From OLB9 sp041392785 (GTDB lineage: Bacteria; Bacteroidota; Bacteroidia; Chitinophagales; Saprospiraceae), in contig JAWKLK010000003.1 of NCBI GenBank assembly GCA_041392785.1, forward strand, positions 186,001 to 250,000: a DNA stretch of 64,000 nucleotides. The letters are read 5' to 3'. Below the pieces are notes generated by a model, which saw nothing but the letters and a program-made list of their open reading frames with translations, was not told where the DNA came from and searched no databases. The translations under genes were made by a program, and so were the position numbers. This document shows, piece after piece, positions 54,401-63,288 of this stretch; positions within the stretch are counted from its first letter, which is position 1, and each line of letters begins with the position of its first letter.

Positions 54401-54802
54401 TACAAAGAAACAAGTCGAAAGTTTAAGACTTATGAAGCAATGGGACAGCTTTCAGGTGGTGAAAAGGCTCAACTTACCTATACTATTTTAGGTTCCGCTA
54501 TTGCTTATCAGTTTGGCTTAACAAGATATAATCAGGGATTAGAATCTAAATCTTTTCGTTTCATTGCCATTGATGAAGCATTCAAAGCACAAGATGAAGA
54601 CAAAGCACGTTACTTAATTACACTTTGCAAACAACTTCATTTGCAATTGTTAGTCGTTACACCAAGCGACAATATTCACATTGTTGAAAATGACATTTCA
54701 TTTGTTCACTTTGTTGAGCGTAAGGAAGAAAGACATTCGTGGCTATATGATATGCCAATTGAACAATTCAAAGAAGAAAAAGCGAATTATTTGAATAAAT
54801 GA
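51398..54802 (+). CDS. jetC: Wadjet system SMC-like ATPase JetC
   Basis: The 1134-residue MksB/SMC-like ATPase is the motor of the Wadjet complex and is thought to extrude DNA loops until closed circles are detected. Walker A is GANASGKST (residues 45-53). Two long coiled-coil arms surround a hinge-like globular part (about residues 460-640). Near the C-terminus lie the ABC signature LSGGEKAQ (about residue 1016) and Walker B FIAIDEAF (about residue 1056). All ATPase motifs look intact. The last 4 nt overlap jetD. Confidence 0.92.
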   Translation: MLSLFSTSSDKAGFRLQYMEVYNWGTFNEKVFRINPKGNNSLLTGANASGKSTYIDALLTLIVPAKKDRFYNQSSGVEKKGDRTEETYVLGHYGNIQEEGKTSTSTQKLRDTNTYSVILASFSNADQKQITPFQVRWFSNNELRRQFGIAHVPLEVESDFGQFDSKGNWKKVLDKKYNSNVTKKKIEFIDGPTAYAERLVDLFGMRSTKALTLFNQVVGVKVLEDLDDFIRTNMLEEQDAEAEFIQLKESFLTLMDAKTNIEKAKEQIEQLKPINEIAIVLTNIRADLFRLEKSKETAVYWFAKKGVELGEKELEKCKEELVRLNNELAELKEKESDLKNQETDLTVQIKSDEVGNQIEKLKTEITRLEKSKKLRSEKLDDYNKIAQSIDLDTNPSEESFITNREKAKELKHKTQQDIDSENENLRSLKNKEDDLTKSTEELVSTIQTLQKNKNNIPINEARIREELIEYIGASREEIPFIGELIKVKDDEMKWESSIEKVLHNFALRLIVPPKYYSSVNQYVNSNNLKGRIRYDRYEDQDHLKNFKNKILNEKSLINKIEIKPKTQYYDWIENYLESQFDFVCVDNLSEFEQFYEMAITQNGLIKFKRGKHEKDDRPHITRKENFVLGWDNKEKLSSLKKVLINLQNQQTENKKAIANKNTEIKNLGLFKDECHNLFSKFEKYDDINWQSYAHEIQEKTEQKDKLEKTNNRVKQLQEDLKKVQEALKQLSDVQIFNKGQEIFTKKNEVGTIEQSIRSNKSIYEPLGIVDVSMFEKQHPDLLNIEYATFETSREKFQKENSRQTRELQEQKERKEREVIIKINDFKQPSEAISTKFKDWRSDVNSLPDSTHLELISEYQNFLARLENDNLPKFEKKFNDYLQETITNKVGDFRMFFENWSDSIKENIKHLNESLKEIDFKNKPQTYIQLVAPNKINDEVKEFRKLLEEAVPNVYQMEKNIEGRKHHFNNHIQPFIERLDKEEWRKKVMDVRFWFSYKAEEFYKETSRKFKTYEAMGQLSGGEKAQLTYTILGSAIAYQFGLTRYNQGLESKSFRFIAIDEAFKAQDEDKARYLITLCKQLHLQLLVVTPSDNIHIVENDISFVHFVERKEERHSWLYDMPIEQFKEEKANYLNK

Positions 54803-55947
54803 TTACCCCGAAGGAAATAAAGGACAAAACAGAAAGAAAGTATATTTCCTTTCTTCAATCTTTGGTTGAACAGCGACCTTTTGATAGATTGGTTATTCGT
54901 GGAGATAAATCATACACCAAATCTTCATTGTCGGAATTTGAAAGAGAAATTCAACTAATCCACAGCCATTCAAAGGAAAAAAAAGGTTTTGGCTATTCCT
55001 TAGACTTTCAAAAAGTAAAGACAAAGTATTTAGGTACTCAGGATTTGCCTACTTCAATTTTCTTTGACAATGAAAATGATTTTTTGAAATTCTTAGGCAA
55101 AGAAAATGAAGCCAATTCTTTTAAATCAAATGTTGAGATAATCCTTAGGGAATTCCCTGCACTCAAAGATTGGATAATTAAAAATCCTAAAAAGGTCATT
55201 GACAATTCAAATGAATGGCAAAGTATTTCGCAAGTGTGTCAATACTTCAAACAAAATCCCAAGCCCAATTTGTATGTTAGGGAATTGCCGATAAAAGTTC
55301 ATACGAAATTTATTGAGAGAAATAAAAGCATTATCAGAGAACTCCTAGATGTCCTTATCTACGAACACGTTAACAGCGAAGAAAAAGAATTTGAAAAAAG
55401 ATTCTATTTGAAATATGCCGAACCTCAAATTAGATTTAAAGTTCTTGACAAAACAATATCGGATAGATTTTTTTCGGGAATAGATGATATTGCTATACCA
55501 GTCAGCCAATTTGAAAAGCTGAACTTACCAATCAGAAAAGTATTGGTCGTAGAAAACAAAACAACACTTTACACTACTTTGACACTTCCAAAAATGGATG
55601 ACACCATTGCGATATTTGGTAGTGGATTTAGCGTTTTCAATCTTAAAAATGTACGCTGGTTTGACAATCTTAAATTACTTTATTGGGGTGACATTGACGT
55701 TCAAGGTTTTGAAATTCTATCACAATTCAGGTCTTACTTTCCGCAGACTAAAAGTATATTAATGGACAAGCAAACCTTTGACAAGTTTTTTGAAGACGAC
55801 AACGGAACACCGACACACATTTCCACGAAACTTAACTTGACAGACGAAGAACTAGAGCTTTACGAGATTTTGAAAACAAACAACTGGAGACTTGAACAAG
55901 AGAAAATCCCATTAGAATATGTAAACAAATACTTTGACAATGAATAA
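54799..55947 (+). CDS. jetD: Wadjet system nuclease JetD (DUF3322/DUF2220, Toprim-like)
   Basis: The 382-residue product matches JetD: an N-terminal DUF3322 domain and a C-terminal DUF2220 domain with Toprim-like metal-binding motifs. The acidic residues are VLVVENKTT (Glu, near residue 250) and LYWGDIDVQGFEIL (DxD, near 296). JetD is the nuclease that cuts plasmid DNA trapped by JetABC. The motifs needed for cleavage are present, so the system should be functional. The operon ends here. Confidence 0.9.
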   Translation: MITPKEIKDKTERKYISFLQSLVEQRPFDRLVIRGDKSYTKSSLSEFEREIQLIHSHSKEKKGFGYSLDFQKVKTKYLGTQDLPTSIFFDNENDFLKFLGKENEANSFKSNVEIILREFPALKDWIIKNPKKVIDNSNEWQSISQVCQYFKQNPKPNLYVRELPIKVHTKFIERNKSIIRELLDVLIYEHVNSEEKEFEKRFYLKYAEPQIRFKVLDKTISDRFFSGIDDIAIPVSQFEKLNLPIRKVLVVENKTTLYTTLTLPKMDDTIAIFGSGFSVFNLKNVRWFDNLKLLYWGDIDVQGFEILSQFRSYFPQTKSILMDKQTFDKFFEDDNGTPTHISTKLNLTDEELELYEILKTNNWRLEQEKIPLEYVNKYFDNE

Positions 55948-56460
55948 CCCAACCCTTCACAGCCATACACCAACCGACCCACAAGCCAAAACTTGGCAAC
56001 GAGCGTGTCTGTCCAACCGCACAACTGACCGACAAACGGAAGAAGAAATAGAAGCACTAGGCGGTAACATCACCTATACACAAGCAGAGGTTTAGTGCTT
56101 CGTATGACAGTTTTGTGGTGGCACCAACATTCGTTCTTCGTATGAATTTTTGTGGCAAAGATCGCCACTTCTTGTAGCTGCAACAAGTTTTATGACATAT
56201 AAAAGAAAGATGCAACATTCATACAAGATATTTTAAAAACAATTTTGAAAGAGAACCGAAAGATGAGCAATTTTGAATTACTTGGAGAAACGTGAAAATT
56301 TATATCATAATTTTTATATTATTTGCTTATAATACTATGTACACGCAAATTTTTAATATGTTAATGCATTATATCGACTAAAACATCAAAATTTATTAAT
56401 TCGATTCATTTGATAAATAATATTTAAATTGCAGCTGTATTAAAATATTAAAACATAATA
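55948..56460. other. Non-coding tail after the Wadjet operon
   Basis: 513 nt without a convincing gene. The first ~270 nt are clearly richer in G+C than the operon and contain the short inverted repeat GTGGCAAAGATCGCCAC (56151-56167) and two TTCGTATGA copies. The last ~200 nt are A+T-rich and lead into the esterase gene. A similar G+C-rich non-coding tail (GTTCTTCGTA) follows the gene at 62045-62563. This suggests related cassette ends, but the match is short. Confidence 0.4.
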
Positions 56461-56502
56461 ATGAGTCATATCGAAAACCCATCATCAATCAGAAGTCATG
56501 CT

Positions 56503-58653
56503 ATGATAAAGCCAAATGCTATTATTTCCGTGTTTTTCTTCTTTCTTAGTTTTAATTGCTTTGCCCAAAGCAACGTCCGTGCGTGGTATGCCAGCGGGCA
56601 GGTTTTTGTGGTTTGGGATATTAGTTTGCCCCTTGAGGAAACGTATGCCATTTACGCAAGCCCTTCTCCTTTTACTAATACATCTAGTGCCACACTAATA
56701 GGCAGGCCATTCGCTTTGGAATACCTTGGCTACTCCTTGAAGGAAAACTTGAATGACGCGAATGCAACGTTTCGGATACCTGATGGGCAGGGTAGCTTGT
56801 ATCAACTTAAGCAGAACGAAGGGCTATTTGTATTTACACCACACCAATCTGGCTCAATGTATTTTGCTGTAACAAAATGGGGAAGCAGCACAGTGACCAT
56901 GGGGCAAAATATCACAAATCATGCGGTAAACTTTTCTTATAACCCACTTGGAGACCCGGTATCTTGCCATTTGCAGAGCACTTTCCCTTCACCATTCACT
57001 ACAGGTTATGTGTGCTTCGCTTTTATGATGTGGTCTGATGGCAGACAAAACCATTGGGAGGGTCGGCCCGACTTCCCCATTATGGCCAATGCTGCTAAAA
57101 ACGGTATGCCAGGTTTATTTTTAGTCAGCGTTCCCATCAATCTCGACACTACTAATGCGTTTCCTCTCTCTGTCTGGATGCACGGAGGCGGCGGAAACGC
57201 TTTGCAGTCGCTAGCCGGTTCTAGAAAGGTGGTCAACATCGATCCGAGCCAAGGCATTCTGATTGCACATGATGATAAAATGTATGGTTATCGAGGCTCG
57301 ACTCCTCCTCATGCTGACCAACCTACATGGCATTTTGGCTGGGGGAAAAATTATAACCCTTTCACACCCAATGCCACCCTTGCTGCAGACACCATCGTCA
57401 ATTATACCCAGCGTCGCTACCTTTGGATCGACGCTTGGTTGGCGAAAAACTTCAATATTGACACAAATCGCATCAATATACATGGACACAGCATGGGCTC
57501 ATCGGGAGCGCTTGCTATGGCCAAATGTTTCCCTGAACATTATGGCTCAGCCACACTTTTCAACTCAAGTTTTGGTGGGCCTGACGACGGCGCAAATACT
57601 TATTTCATATTTGGGTCGCATACAGAAAACTTCCCAACCAATTTAAAAAACAGGAATAACGAAGTTGTCCGCTTTTACGAGCTCTGGAACCTCAATATCA
57701 ACTGCTCATCCCATCGAGATCTACCACTCATCCGCCATTGGCACGGGAAAAATGACGACAATGGCACCATGCACTGGGGCCCAACGGTAATAGAGAACTT
57801 TATCATCTGCGACTCCATTGGAATGGGTGCACAAAACCATTGGAGCGAACGCCCACACGGCATTGACCTAGCACCGGACTACAACGACCACTGGATCATG
57901 GGTATCCCTGCTTCACAGCAGACAGCGCTCGACAATGTAGATTTTACAGAGGCTAGATACCATAGCAACGAGTCCTTCCCAGCTTTTTTCAATCATCGTC
58001 TTGATCCCAAAAACAATAATCCAGGTACTGGACTTATTGGGATCAACAACGGCGACGGGGACAACTGGGGAACATGGGGAGGCTACCATCGCTGGGAGAA
58101 CATAGTCGAAACATCTCAATCGTGGAAAGCAACTGCTTGGCTGGAGGGAAGCTCCATCTTCTCCAACGACATCTCACCAGAAAATTTCTTGACTGCAGAT
58201 ATCGCCATCCGCCGTCCGCAGTCTTTTAAGCCCACTTTCGGTGACATGATTATATGGGATGTAAAAGACCTCTCCACCGGCAACACCCTTCAAAGCGGCA
58301 CGGCATCGGTGCAACCCGATGATTTAGTGGTCATCCCACAAGTGGAAGTTTATAAGGAAAATATCAGAAAAGTTTTAATATCAGCTACCTCAGTCAGTTC
58401 TTCGATAGAAGAAGTAGGCAATAAACCTTCCATTTTACAAATCTTTCCAAACCCGACTAAAGGAACTATTTTTCTGAATGAAAATGGGGAAATGATCACT
58501 ATCATTGACTTAAACGGCATGGAAGTAAAACGCATAAAAGGTAGTATACAAAGCCAAACTTTGGATGTTTCATATTTGCCCAATGGAATTTATTATATTT
58601 TCATTTGGATGAAAGATGGAAAAAGAAAAGTGGGAAAGTTGGTTAAACTTTAA
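56503..58653 (+). CDS. Secreted alpha/beta-hydrolase (esterase-like) with T9SS C-terminal domain
   Basis: A 716-residue protein from the ATG at 56503, the one that places the signal peptide (FFFFLSFNCFAQ) at the N-terminus; an earlier ATG at 56461 adds 14 residues. The central hydrolase domain has a nucleophile elbow GHSMGSSG, a preceding oxyanion-type segment SVWMHGGGGNALQS, and candidate Asp/His pairs downstream (GKNDDNGTMHWG). The last ~80 residues are a T9SS type A domain (IFPNPTKGTIFLNE). It resembles PHB-depolymerase-type secreted esterases; the substrate is unknown. The middle of the gene looks richer in G+C than its neighbours, which may indicate a different origin. Confidence 0.75.
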   Translation: MIKPNAIISVFFFFLSFNCFAQSNVRAWYASGQVFVVWDISLPLEETYAIYASPSPFTNTSSATLIGRPFALEYLGYSLKENLNDANATFRIPDGQGSLYQLKQNEGLFVFTPHQSGSMYFAVTKWGSSTVTMGQNITNHAVNFSYNPLGDPVSCHLQSTFPSPFTTGYVCFAFMMWSDGRQNHWEGRPDFPIMANAAKNGMPGLFLVSVPINLDTTNAFPLSVWMHGGGGNALQSLAGSRKVVNIDPSQGILIAHDDKMYGYRGSTPPHADQPTWHFGWGKNYNPFTPNATLAADTIVNYTQRRYLWIDAWLAKNFNIDTNRINIHGHSMGSSGALAMAKCFPEHYGSATLFNSSFGGPDDGANTYFIFGSHTENFPTNLKNRNNEVVRFYELWNLNINCSSHRDLPLIRHWHGKNDDNGTMHWGPTVIENFIICDSIGMGAQNHWSERPHGIDLAPDYNDHWIMGIPASQQTALDNVDFTEARYHSNESFPAFFNHRLDPKNNNPGTGLIGINNGDGDNWGTWGGYHRWENIVETSQSWKATAWLEGSSIFSNDISPENFLTADIAIRRPQSFKPTFGDMIIWDVKDLSTGNTLQSGTASVQPDDLVVIPQVEVYKENIRKVLISATSVSSSIEEVGNKPSILQIFPNPTKGTIFLNENGEMITIIDLNGMEVKRIKGSIQSQTLDVSYLPNGIYYIFIWMKDGKRKVGKLVKL

Positions 58654-58764
58654 TTGAAGTTCTAATCCCACCAAAAAATAAACATAGCTTACAATGCACC
58701 TAAATGCGTCATTTTTGCCTACTTTTGGGATGTTAATGGTCGTATTTAGACATACTGCCGTCAT

Positions 58765-60186
58765 GTGCCACTTTAAACCCAAAAAACGCATTAGAAAAAA
58801 GTGTTATCTTAGCGTCATAAAATCCTAATGCTTAGCGATAGACATATACCCATGGAAAAGTTGACATATTCCTTTACAAATAAAGAAGTTACGCCTTGGG
58901 GCGGAATGGTTTTTATGAAGCAAATGTTGGACAAAATTGGTTTTAGAGAGCTCATTATGTCCTGTGATGATTTGCCTGCCCAGAACTCTAATCGAGGTCA
59001 CTCTATACCTGTCATCATAGAGTCATTTCTAACGAGTATTTGGTGCGGTGCAAATAGGTTTTTACACACAGAGATTACAAGATCCGATACCGCCCTTTGT
59101 AAGATATTTGGATGGAATAATGTCCCTGGAAATGATGCTTACAAACGATATTTTCATAAGTTTAATCAAGGCACCAATCAACGTGTAAACCAACATTTTA
59201 TAAGCTGGTTCTTCAAAAACCTAAATCTAAATTATTTCACCTTAGATATAGACTCCACGATCATGACCAGATATGGTCAGCAACAAGGTGCTTCCAAGGG
59301 GTACAATCCCCAAAAGCGAGGGCGCAACTCTCATCATCCCTTGATCGCATTTGTAAACGATGCGCGCTTGGTAGCTAATTTTTGGTTACGTAGCGGAAAT
59401 ACAAATTCGGCCAATAATTTCGTAGCATTTTTGGAGGATACTTTAGCTAAATTTGGTGACAAAACAGTAGGTTTAACCCGACTTGACAGTGGTTTTTGCA
59501 GTAATGAGGTCATGTCTTATCTTGAGTCAAAAGATATGAAATATATAGTGGCAGCCAAATTCACACACCCAATTCAACGCATTATTAACACAAATGATTT
59601 ATGGCTGACAATAGATGAAGGCATCCAAATATGTGACAAAAATTATCAAGCAAATACATGGGAAGAAGAACGAAGGATCGTCATTGTAAGGCAAAAAATA
59701 AGTGAAAGACCACAAGCCACAGGTAAGCAATTAAGTCTATTCCCAGAAGACGAAGTACATAGAAATTATAGGTATTCGGCCTATTTCACCAATGAAAAAT
59801 ATTCAGCTACCGATGTATGGAGAAATTATAGAAATAGAGGGGATGCAGAGAACAGAATCAAGGAGTTAAAAAACGATTTTGGAGCAGAAAGTTTTAACTT
59901 AAAAGACTTCTTTGCAACAGAAGCAGCCTTACAATTTGTGATGATAGCTTACAATCTAATGTCACTATTTAGGCATCTAGTACTACAAGAGAAAACACAA
60001 AAAACACTCTCTACTTTAAGATACAGAACTTTCGCAATAGGAGCGTATTTTGAAAAAATAAATGGAGTACTAAAATTACGAATTTCGCTTGTAAAAAAAC
60101 GTAGAAATTGGTTTGCAGGTCTCTGGGATTATCCTTTAGAGTATCCACTAAAAATCCCTAATGCGTAATTTGGGTTAAATCGGCAC
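58765..60186 (+). mobile_element. IS1380-like insertion sequence
   Basis: About 1.42 kb, carrying one transposase gene and bounded by imperfect ~30-bp terminal inverted repeats: left GTGCCACTTTAAACCC..ACGCATTAG (58765-58794) and right, read inward, GTGCCGATTTAACCC..ACGCATTAGG (60158-60186). The transposase stop lies inside the right repeat. No target-site duplication is obvious directly outside the repeats, so the exact ends may be off by a few bases or the insertion may be old. Confidence 0.75.
58828..60168 (+). CDS. IS1380-family DDE transposase
   Basis: The 446-residue product (or 438 from the ATG at 58852) has the IS1380/DDE group 1 transposase motifs: first Asp in LDIDSTIMTRYG, second Asp in TRLDSGF and the Y-x-x-R-x-x-x-E signature in YRNRGDAENRIKE. 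Length is typical for the family and the frame is unbroken, so the element could still be active. Confidence 0.88.
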   Translation: MLSDRHIPMEKLTYSFTNKEVTPWGGMVFMKQMLDKIGFRELIMSCDDLPAQNSNRGHSIPVIIESFLTSIWCGANRFLHTEITRSDTALCKIFGWNNVPGNDAYKRYFHKFNQGTNQRVNQHFISWFFKNLNLNYFTLDIDSTIMTRYGQQQGASKGYNPQKRGRNSHHPLIAFVNDARLVANFWLRSGNTNSANNFVAFLEDTLAKFGDKTVGLTRLDSGFCSNEVMSYLESKDMKYIVAAKFTHPIQRIINTNDLWLTIDEGIQICDKNYQANTWEEERRIVIVRQKISERPQATGKQLSLFPEDEVHRNYRYSAYFTNEKYSATDVWRNYRNRGDAENRIKELKNDFGAESFNLKDFFATEAALQFVMIAYNLMSLFRHLVLQEKTQKTLSTLRYRTFAIGAYFEKINGVLKLRISLVKKRRNWFAGLWDYPLEYPLKIPNA

Positions 60187-60214
60187 TAAAACAAAAGAAT
60201 AGTTATAAAACGCA

Positions 60215-61144
60215 ATGCAAACAATCCTTGGAGCAAATGGAAAAATAGCAGAGGAATTAGCAAGGGAATTGTACAGAAATTATACAACCGACATTCGTTT
60301 GGTAAGTAGAAATCCCAAAAAGATAAATGACGCCGACCAACTTTTTTCTGCAAATTTATTAGACGCAGAAGCAACCCAAAAAGCAGTAGAAGGAAGTGAA
60401 ATTGCTTATTTAACGGTTGGGTTGCCAATGAACTCACAATTGTGGACTGAACAGTTTCCAGTGATGATGAAGAATGTTATTGATGCTTGTAAAAAACATA
60501 ATTGTAAATTAGTGTTTTTTGACAATACGTATATGTACGCCAAAACCAACGAACCACAAACGGAAGAAAGTCCTTTTGTTCCTGTCGGACAAAAATCAAC
60601 TGTAAGAGCAAAAATGGCAAGTATATTGTTGAACGAAATAAACAACAAAACAATAGAAGCTGTTATTTGCAGAGCACCCGAATTTTATGGAGATGGAAAA
60701 ACACAAAGCATTACCAACACCTTTATTTTTGAAAATATTAAGCAAGAAAAAAAACTGAAAGTGCCTTTGAAAGATAGCACCAAACGGAGTATAATTTGGA
60801 CACCAGATGCAAGCAGAGCAATGGCTTTAATTGGTAATACACCAGATGCTTACAACCAAACTTGGCACTTGCCTTGTGATGACAACAGACTTACCTACAA
60901 AGAATTGATAAATCTTGCTTCAAACATTTATCAAGAAGATCTTAAATTTGCGATTATAAAAATGTGGATGTTTCAAGTGGGTAGTTTATTCAATAAACAA
61001 GCAAAGGAATTATTGGAGCTTTTGCCTCGTTACGAATATGACAACATTTTTATTTCAGATAAATTCAAAAAAAGATTTCCTAATTTTATATTGACAACCT
61101 ATCAGGAAGGCATTAATAAAATTAAAAACGAACAAAAAAAATGA
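60215..61144 (+). CDS. NmrA/atypical SDR-family NAD(P)-binding protein
   Basis: The 309-residue product starts with a Rossmann nucleotide-binding loop in the form ILGANGKIAEELARELY. It has the SDR-like features SNEIAYLTVGLP-type strand (GSEIAYLTVGLP), FDNTYMYAK (Tyr of the active-site-like motif) and a C-terminal substrate domain. It is an epimerase- or NmrA-like oxidoreductase of unknown substrate. It overlaps the DJ-1-like gene by 4 nt, so the two form a small operon, directly after the IS. Confidence 0.8.
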   Translation: MQTILGANGKIAEELARELYRNYTTDIRLVSRNPKKINDADQLFSANLLDAEATQKAVEGSEIAYLTVGLPMNSQLWTEQFPVMMKNVIDACKKHNCKLVFFDNTYMYAKTNEPQTEESPFVPVGQKSTVRAKMASILLNEINNKTIEAVICRAPEFYGDGKTQSITNTFIFENIKQEKKLKVPLKDSTKRSIIWTPDASRAMALIGNTPDAYNQTWHLPCDDNRLTYKELINLASNIYQEDLKFAIIKMWMFQVGSLFNKQAKELLELLPRYEYDNIFISDKFKKRFPNFILTTYQEGINKIKNEQKK

Positions 61145-61830
61145 TTATGAAAATTTTAATTGTAGTTACAAGTATTTCGATGTACGAAAGTGGTAAATTA
61201 GAAACAGGTTTATGGTTGAGCGAATTGACACATATGTATGACCTTGCCAAAAAGCAAGGATATGAAATTACTATTGCAAGTCCAAAAGGTGGTAATACAC
61301 CCATTGACCCAGAAAGTTTGAAACCAATGGTATTAGACAAAATGACGAAAGAATATTGGGCAGACAGTTCATTTAGAGAATTATTGAAACATACCAAAAG
61401 TTTATCCGAAGTGGAAGCACAAAATTTTGATGTAGTTTATTTAGCAGGCGGACATGGAACAATGTATGATTTTCCTAACGACACCACGTTGCAAAACATA
61501 ATTAGAAACCAATACGAATCTGGGAAAATTGTTGCAGCCGTTTGTCACGGAGTAGGTGGACTATTGAATGTAAAACTATCTAACGGAGAATACTTAATCA
61601 AAGATAAAACCATTACAGGATTTAATTGGTTTGAAGAAACACTTGCAAGACGAAAAAAAGAAGTTCCATTCAACTTGGAAAAATCTCTCATAGAAAGAGG
61701 TTCTAATTACAAAAAAGCATTTATTCCTATGACGTCAAAAGTGCTTGTGGACGGAAATTTAATAACAGGACAAAATCCTTTCAGCTCCAAAGAAATAGCG
61801 AAAGTAGTCATGCAACACCTGAAAAAATAA
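61141..61830 (+). CDS. DJ-1/PfpI-family (type 1 glutamine amidotransferase-like) protein
   Basis: A 229-residue protein of the DJ-1/PfpI superfamily. It has the acidic residue in SGKLETGLWLSELTHMYDLA, the GGHG turn (YLAGGHGTMYDF) and the nucleophile elbow AAVCHGVGGLL with its reactive Cys. This matches the class I Hsp31/YhbO-like enzymes that act on methylglyoxal or small aldehydes. The substrate is inferred. It is coupled to the upstream SDR gene by the 4-nt overlap. Confidence 0.85.
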   Translation: MIMKILIVVTSISMYESGKLETGLWLSELTHMYDLAKKQGYEITIASPKGGNTPIDPESLKPMVLDKMTKEYWADSSFRELLKHTKSLSEVEAQNFDVVYLAGGHGTMYDFPNDTTLQNIIRNQYESGKIVAAVCHGVGGLLNVKLSNGEYLIKDKTITGFNWFEETLARRKKEVPFNLEKSLIERGSNYKKAFIPMTSKVLVDGNLITGQNPFSSKEIAKVVMQHLKK

Positions 61831-61922
61831 ATATCGAGTTAGCATGGTGGAATCTCTCTCCCATACCCCTCGCTCTCCTACTTGCAGTGCTTCACTGCTT
61901 TCACCAGCAGCCCGTAGTCAAT

Positions 61923-62024
61923 GTCACACCTTATCAGAATGGATACCATTCAAAATTTACCTACAAAACCTAAGCAAAAAAGTGAAATTTGATATATATT
62001 TGTGGGAGGTATAATAATGTTATG
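61923..62024 (+). repeat. 102-bp dispersed repeat, copy 2
   Basis: Same length as the copies at 49122 and 63289, with only a few substitutions; promoter box TATATTTG at 61995-62002. The sequence CCGTAGTCAAT directly before it is shared with copy 3 but not copy 1. Confidence 0.85.
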
Positions 62025-62044
62025 TGCAACCTTAAAATACAAAA

Positions 62045-62563
62045 ATGCCGACAATAGAAATAACTTCAATGAACTCAACGGGACTTGAATTAAACCAAGA
62101 CGAATTTGATATTGCAATTATTGAAGAAAAAAAACTTAGAAGCCATCGTGGACTTTTTTATGGTGAATTAAAAAAACAAAAAGGTGTAATAATACATATT
62201 GGAAATCCAGACATGAAAAATGATAAATATGGTGGTTTTTTTGCTGGTCAAATAATTGACTGGGATTTTGAACCTTGTGATATTGAAATTCCACAAATTG
62301 ACCCAAATGACCCGACTGAAAATTGGGGCGCGAATCAACAATACTTATTTAAGTTTTTAGACAATTATAAAATAGATATAGACAAGTTGTTGAATATCGC
62401 ATTGGATAAATCACCAATAAAAAAAGTATGCTTTTTAACTGACTACCAATTTGGTCCTGAACATGGAAAAACGAAGATAATATATACAATAAATAATTTT
62501 TGGCAAGAACATGATAATAATGGATTATATTTGAATACAATGTATGAAATGTATGGAAGATAA
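62045..62563 (+). CDS. Hypothetical protein behind repeat copy 2
   Basis: A 172-residue acidic, soluble protein of unknown function. It has no signal peptide, no membrane segment and no recognised motif. The middle (FFAGQIIDWDFEPCDIEIPQ) and the end (KTKIIYTINNFWQEHDNNG) look like a folded domain. It starts 21 nt after the 102-bp repeat and likely uses its promoter. It looks like a captured cassette gene. Confidence 0.6.
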   Translation: MPTIEITSMNSTGLELNQDEFDIAIIEEKKLRSHRGLFYGELKKQKGVIIHIGNPDMKNDKYGGFFAGQIIDWDFEPCDIEIPQIDPNDPTENWGANQQYLFKFLDNYKIDIDKLLNIALDKSPIKKVCFLTDYQFGPEHGKTKIIYTINNFWQEHDNNGLYLNTMYEMYGR

Positions 62564-62576
62564 AAAGGGAGTACAC

Positions 62577-62660
62577 AACATCGGTTTTGCAAAAGTGGCG
62601 GCTCAGTTCTTCGTAGGAAGTTCAGTGCTGAATATCCCCCACTGCGTCAAGTCCAAAACC
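62577..62660. repeat. Imperfect inverted-repeat structure after the cassette-like gene
   Basis: CGGTTTTG near 62582 pairs with CAAAACCG near 62655 across about 65 nt of G+C-richer DNA containing GTTCTTCGTA. No gene is visible in it. It could be a transcription end structure or a folded recombination site; neither is proven. Confidence 0.35.
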
Positions 62661-62687
62661 GTTTTCATTAATTAAAACATAAATAAA

Positions 62688-63239
62688 ATGCTTAAACAAA
62701 CAATTTTAATCGTACTAATTACTCTAATAGGTAGTAAAATCTATGGTCAGAATGGAATACCAGAATTCAATTCCCACCATAAGAATATTTATGTTGAGTT
62801 TCTGGGAAGTCATTTATTGGCTGGAGTGAATTATGATATGAGACTCAAAAAAGGAAGAATGGATGGTGTAGGTTTCAGAGCGGGTATAGGCGGTTTGTCA
62901 GTAACTGGATTTGACCAAAACACAGAAATAACCCTTGGTTTGGTCACATTTCCACTTGAATTCAATCACTTAATTGGAAAAAAAAGAAGTTCTTTAGTTA
63001 CTGGTGTAGGTTTACTGCCAGTTTATGCAACCTTTAGTGCAGATGGGGAGTTAACCGACTATGAATTTGTACAAGGTGAAGGCTTTGGATTAGTGGGTGG
63101 ATTCCTGACGATGGGCTATAGGTTTCAGCCTAAAAAGACAGGTGTTATGTTTCAAATTAATTGGAATCCATTGATTTTGAGGGGTAGTGGATTTAATGCT
63201 GGATGGATAGGAGTTGGTTTAGGTATGGGCTTCAAATAG
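62688..63239 (+). CDS. Small outer-membrane beta-barrel-like protein
   Basis: The 183-residue product begins with a signal peptide (ILIVLITLIGSKIYGQ) and continues as alternating hydrophobic beta-strand sequence (NIYVEFLGSHLLAGVNYDM, GVGLLPVYATF), ending in GWIGVGLGMGFK, i.e. a C-terminal strand with terminal aromatic-Lys. This is the pattern of a small outer-membrane porin-like protein. Function unknown. Confidence 0.65.
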   Translation: MLKQTILIVLITLIGSKIYGQNGIPEFNSHHKNIYVEFLGSHLLAGVNYDMRLKKGRMDGVGFRAGIGGLSVTGFDQNTEITLGLVTFPLEFNHLIGKKRSSLVTGVGLLPVYATFSADGELTDYEFVQGEGFGLVGGFLTMGYRFQPKKTGVMFQINWNPLILRGSGFNAGWIGVGLGMGFK

Positions 63240-63288
63240 AAAATAATGATAAAAACGTACATCCCCCTTTCGGTCGTCCGTAGTCAAT

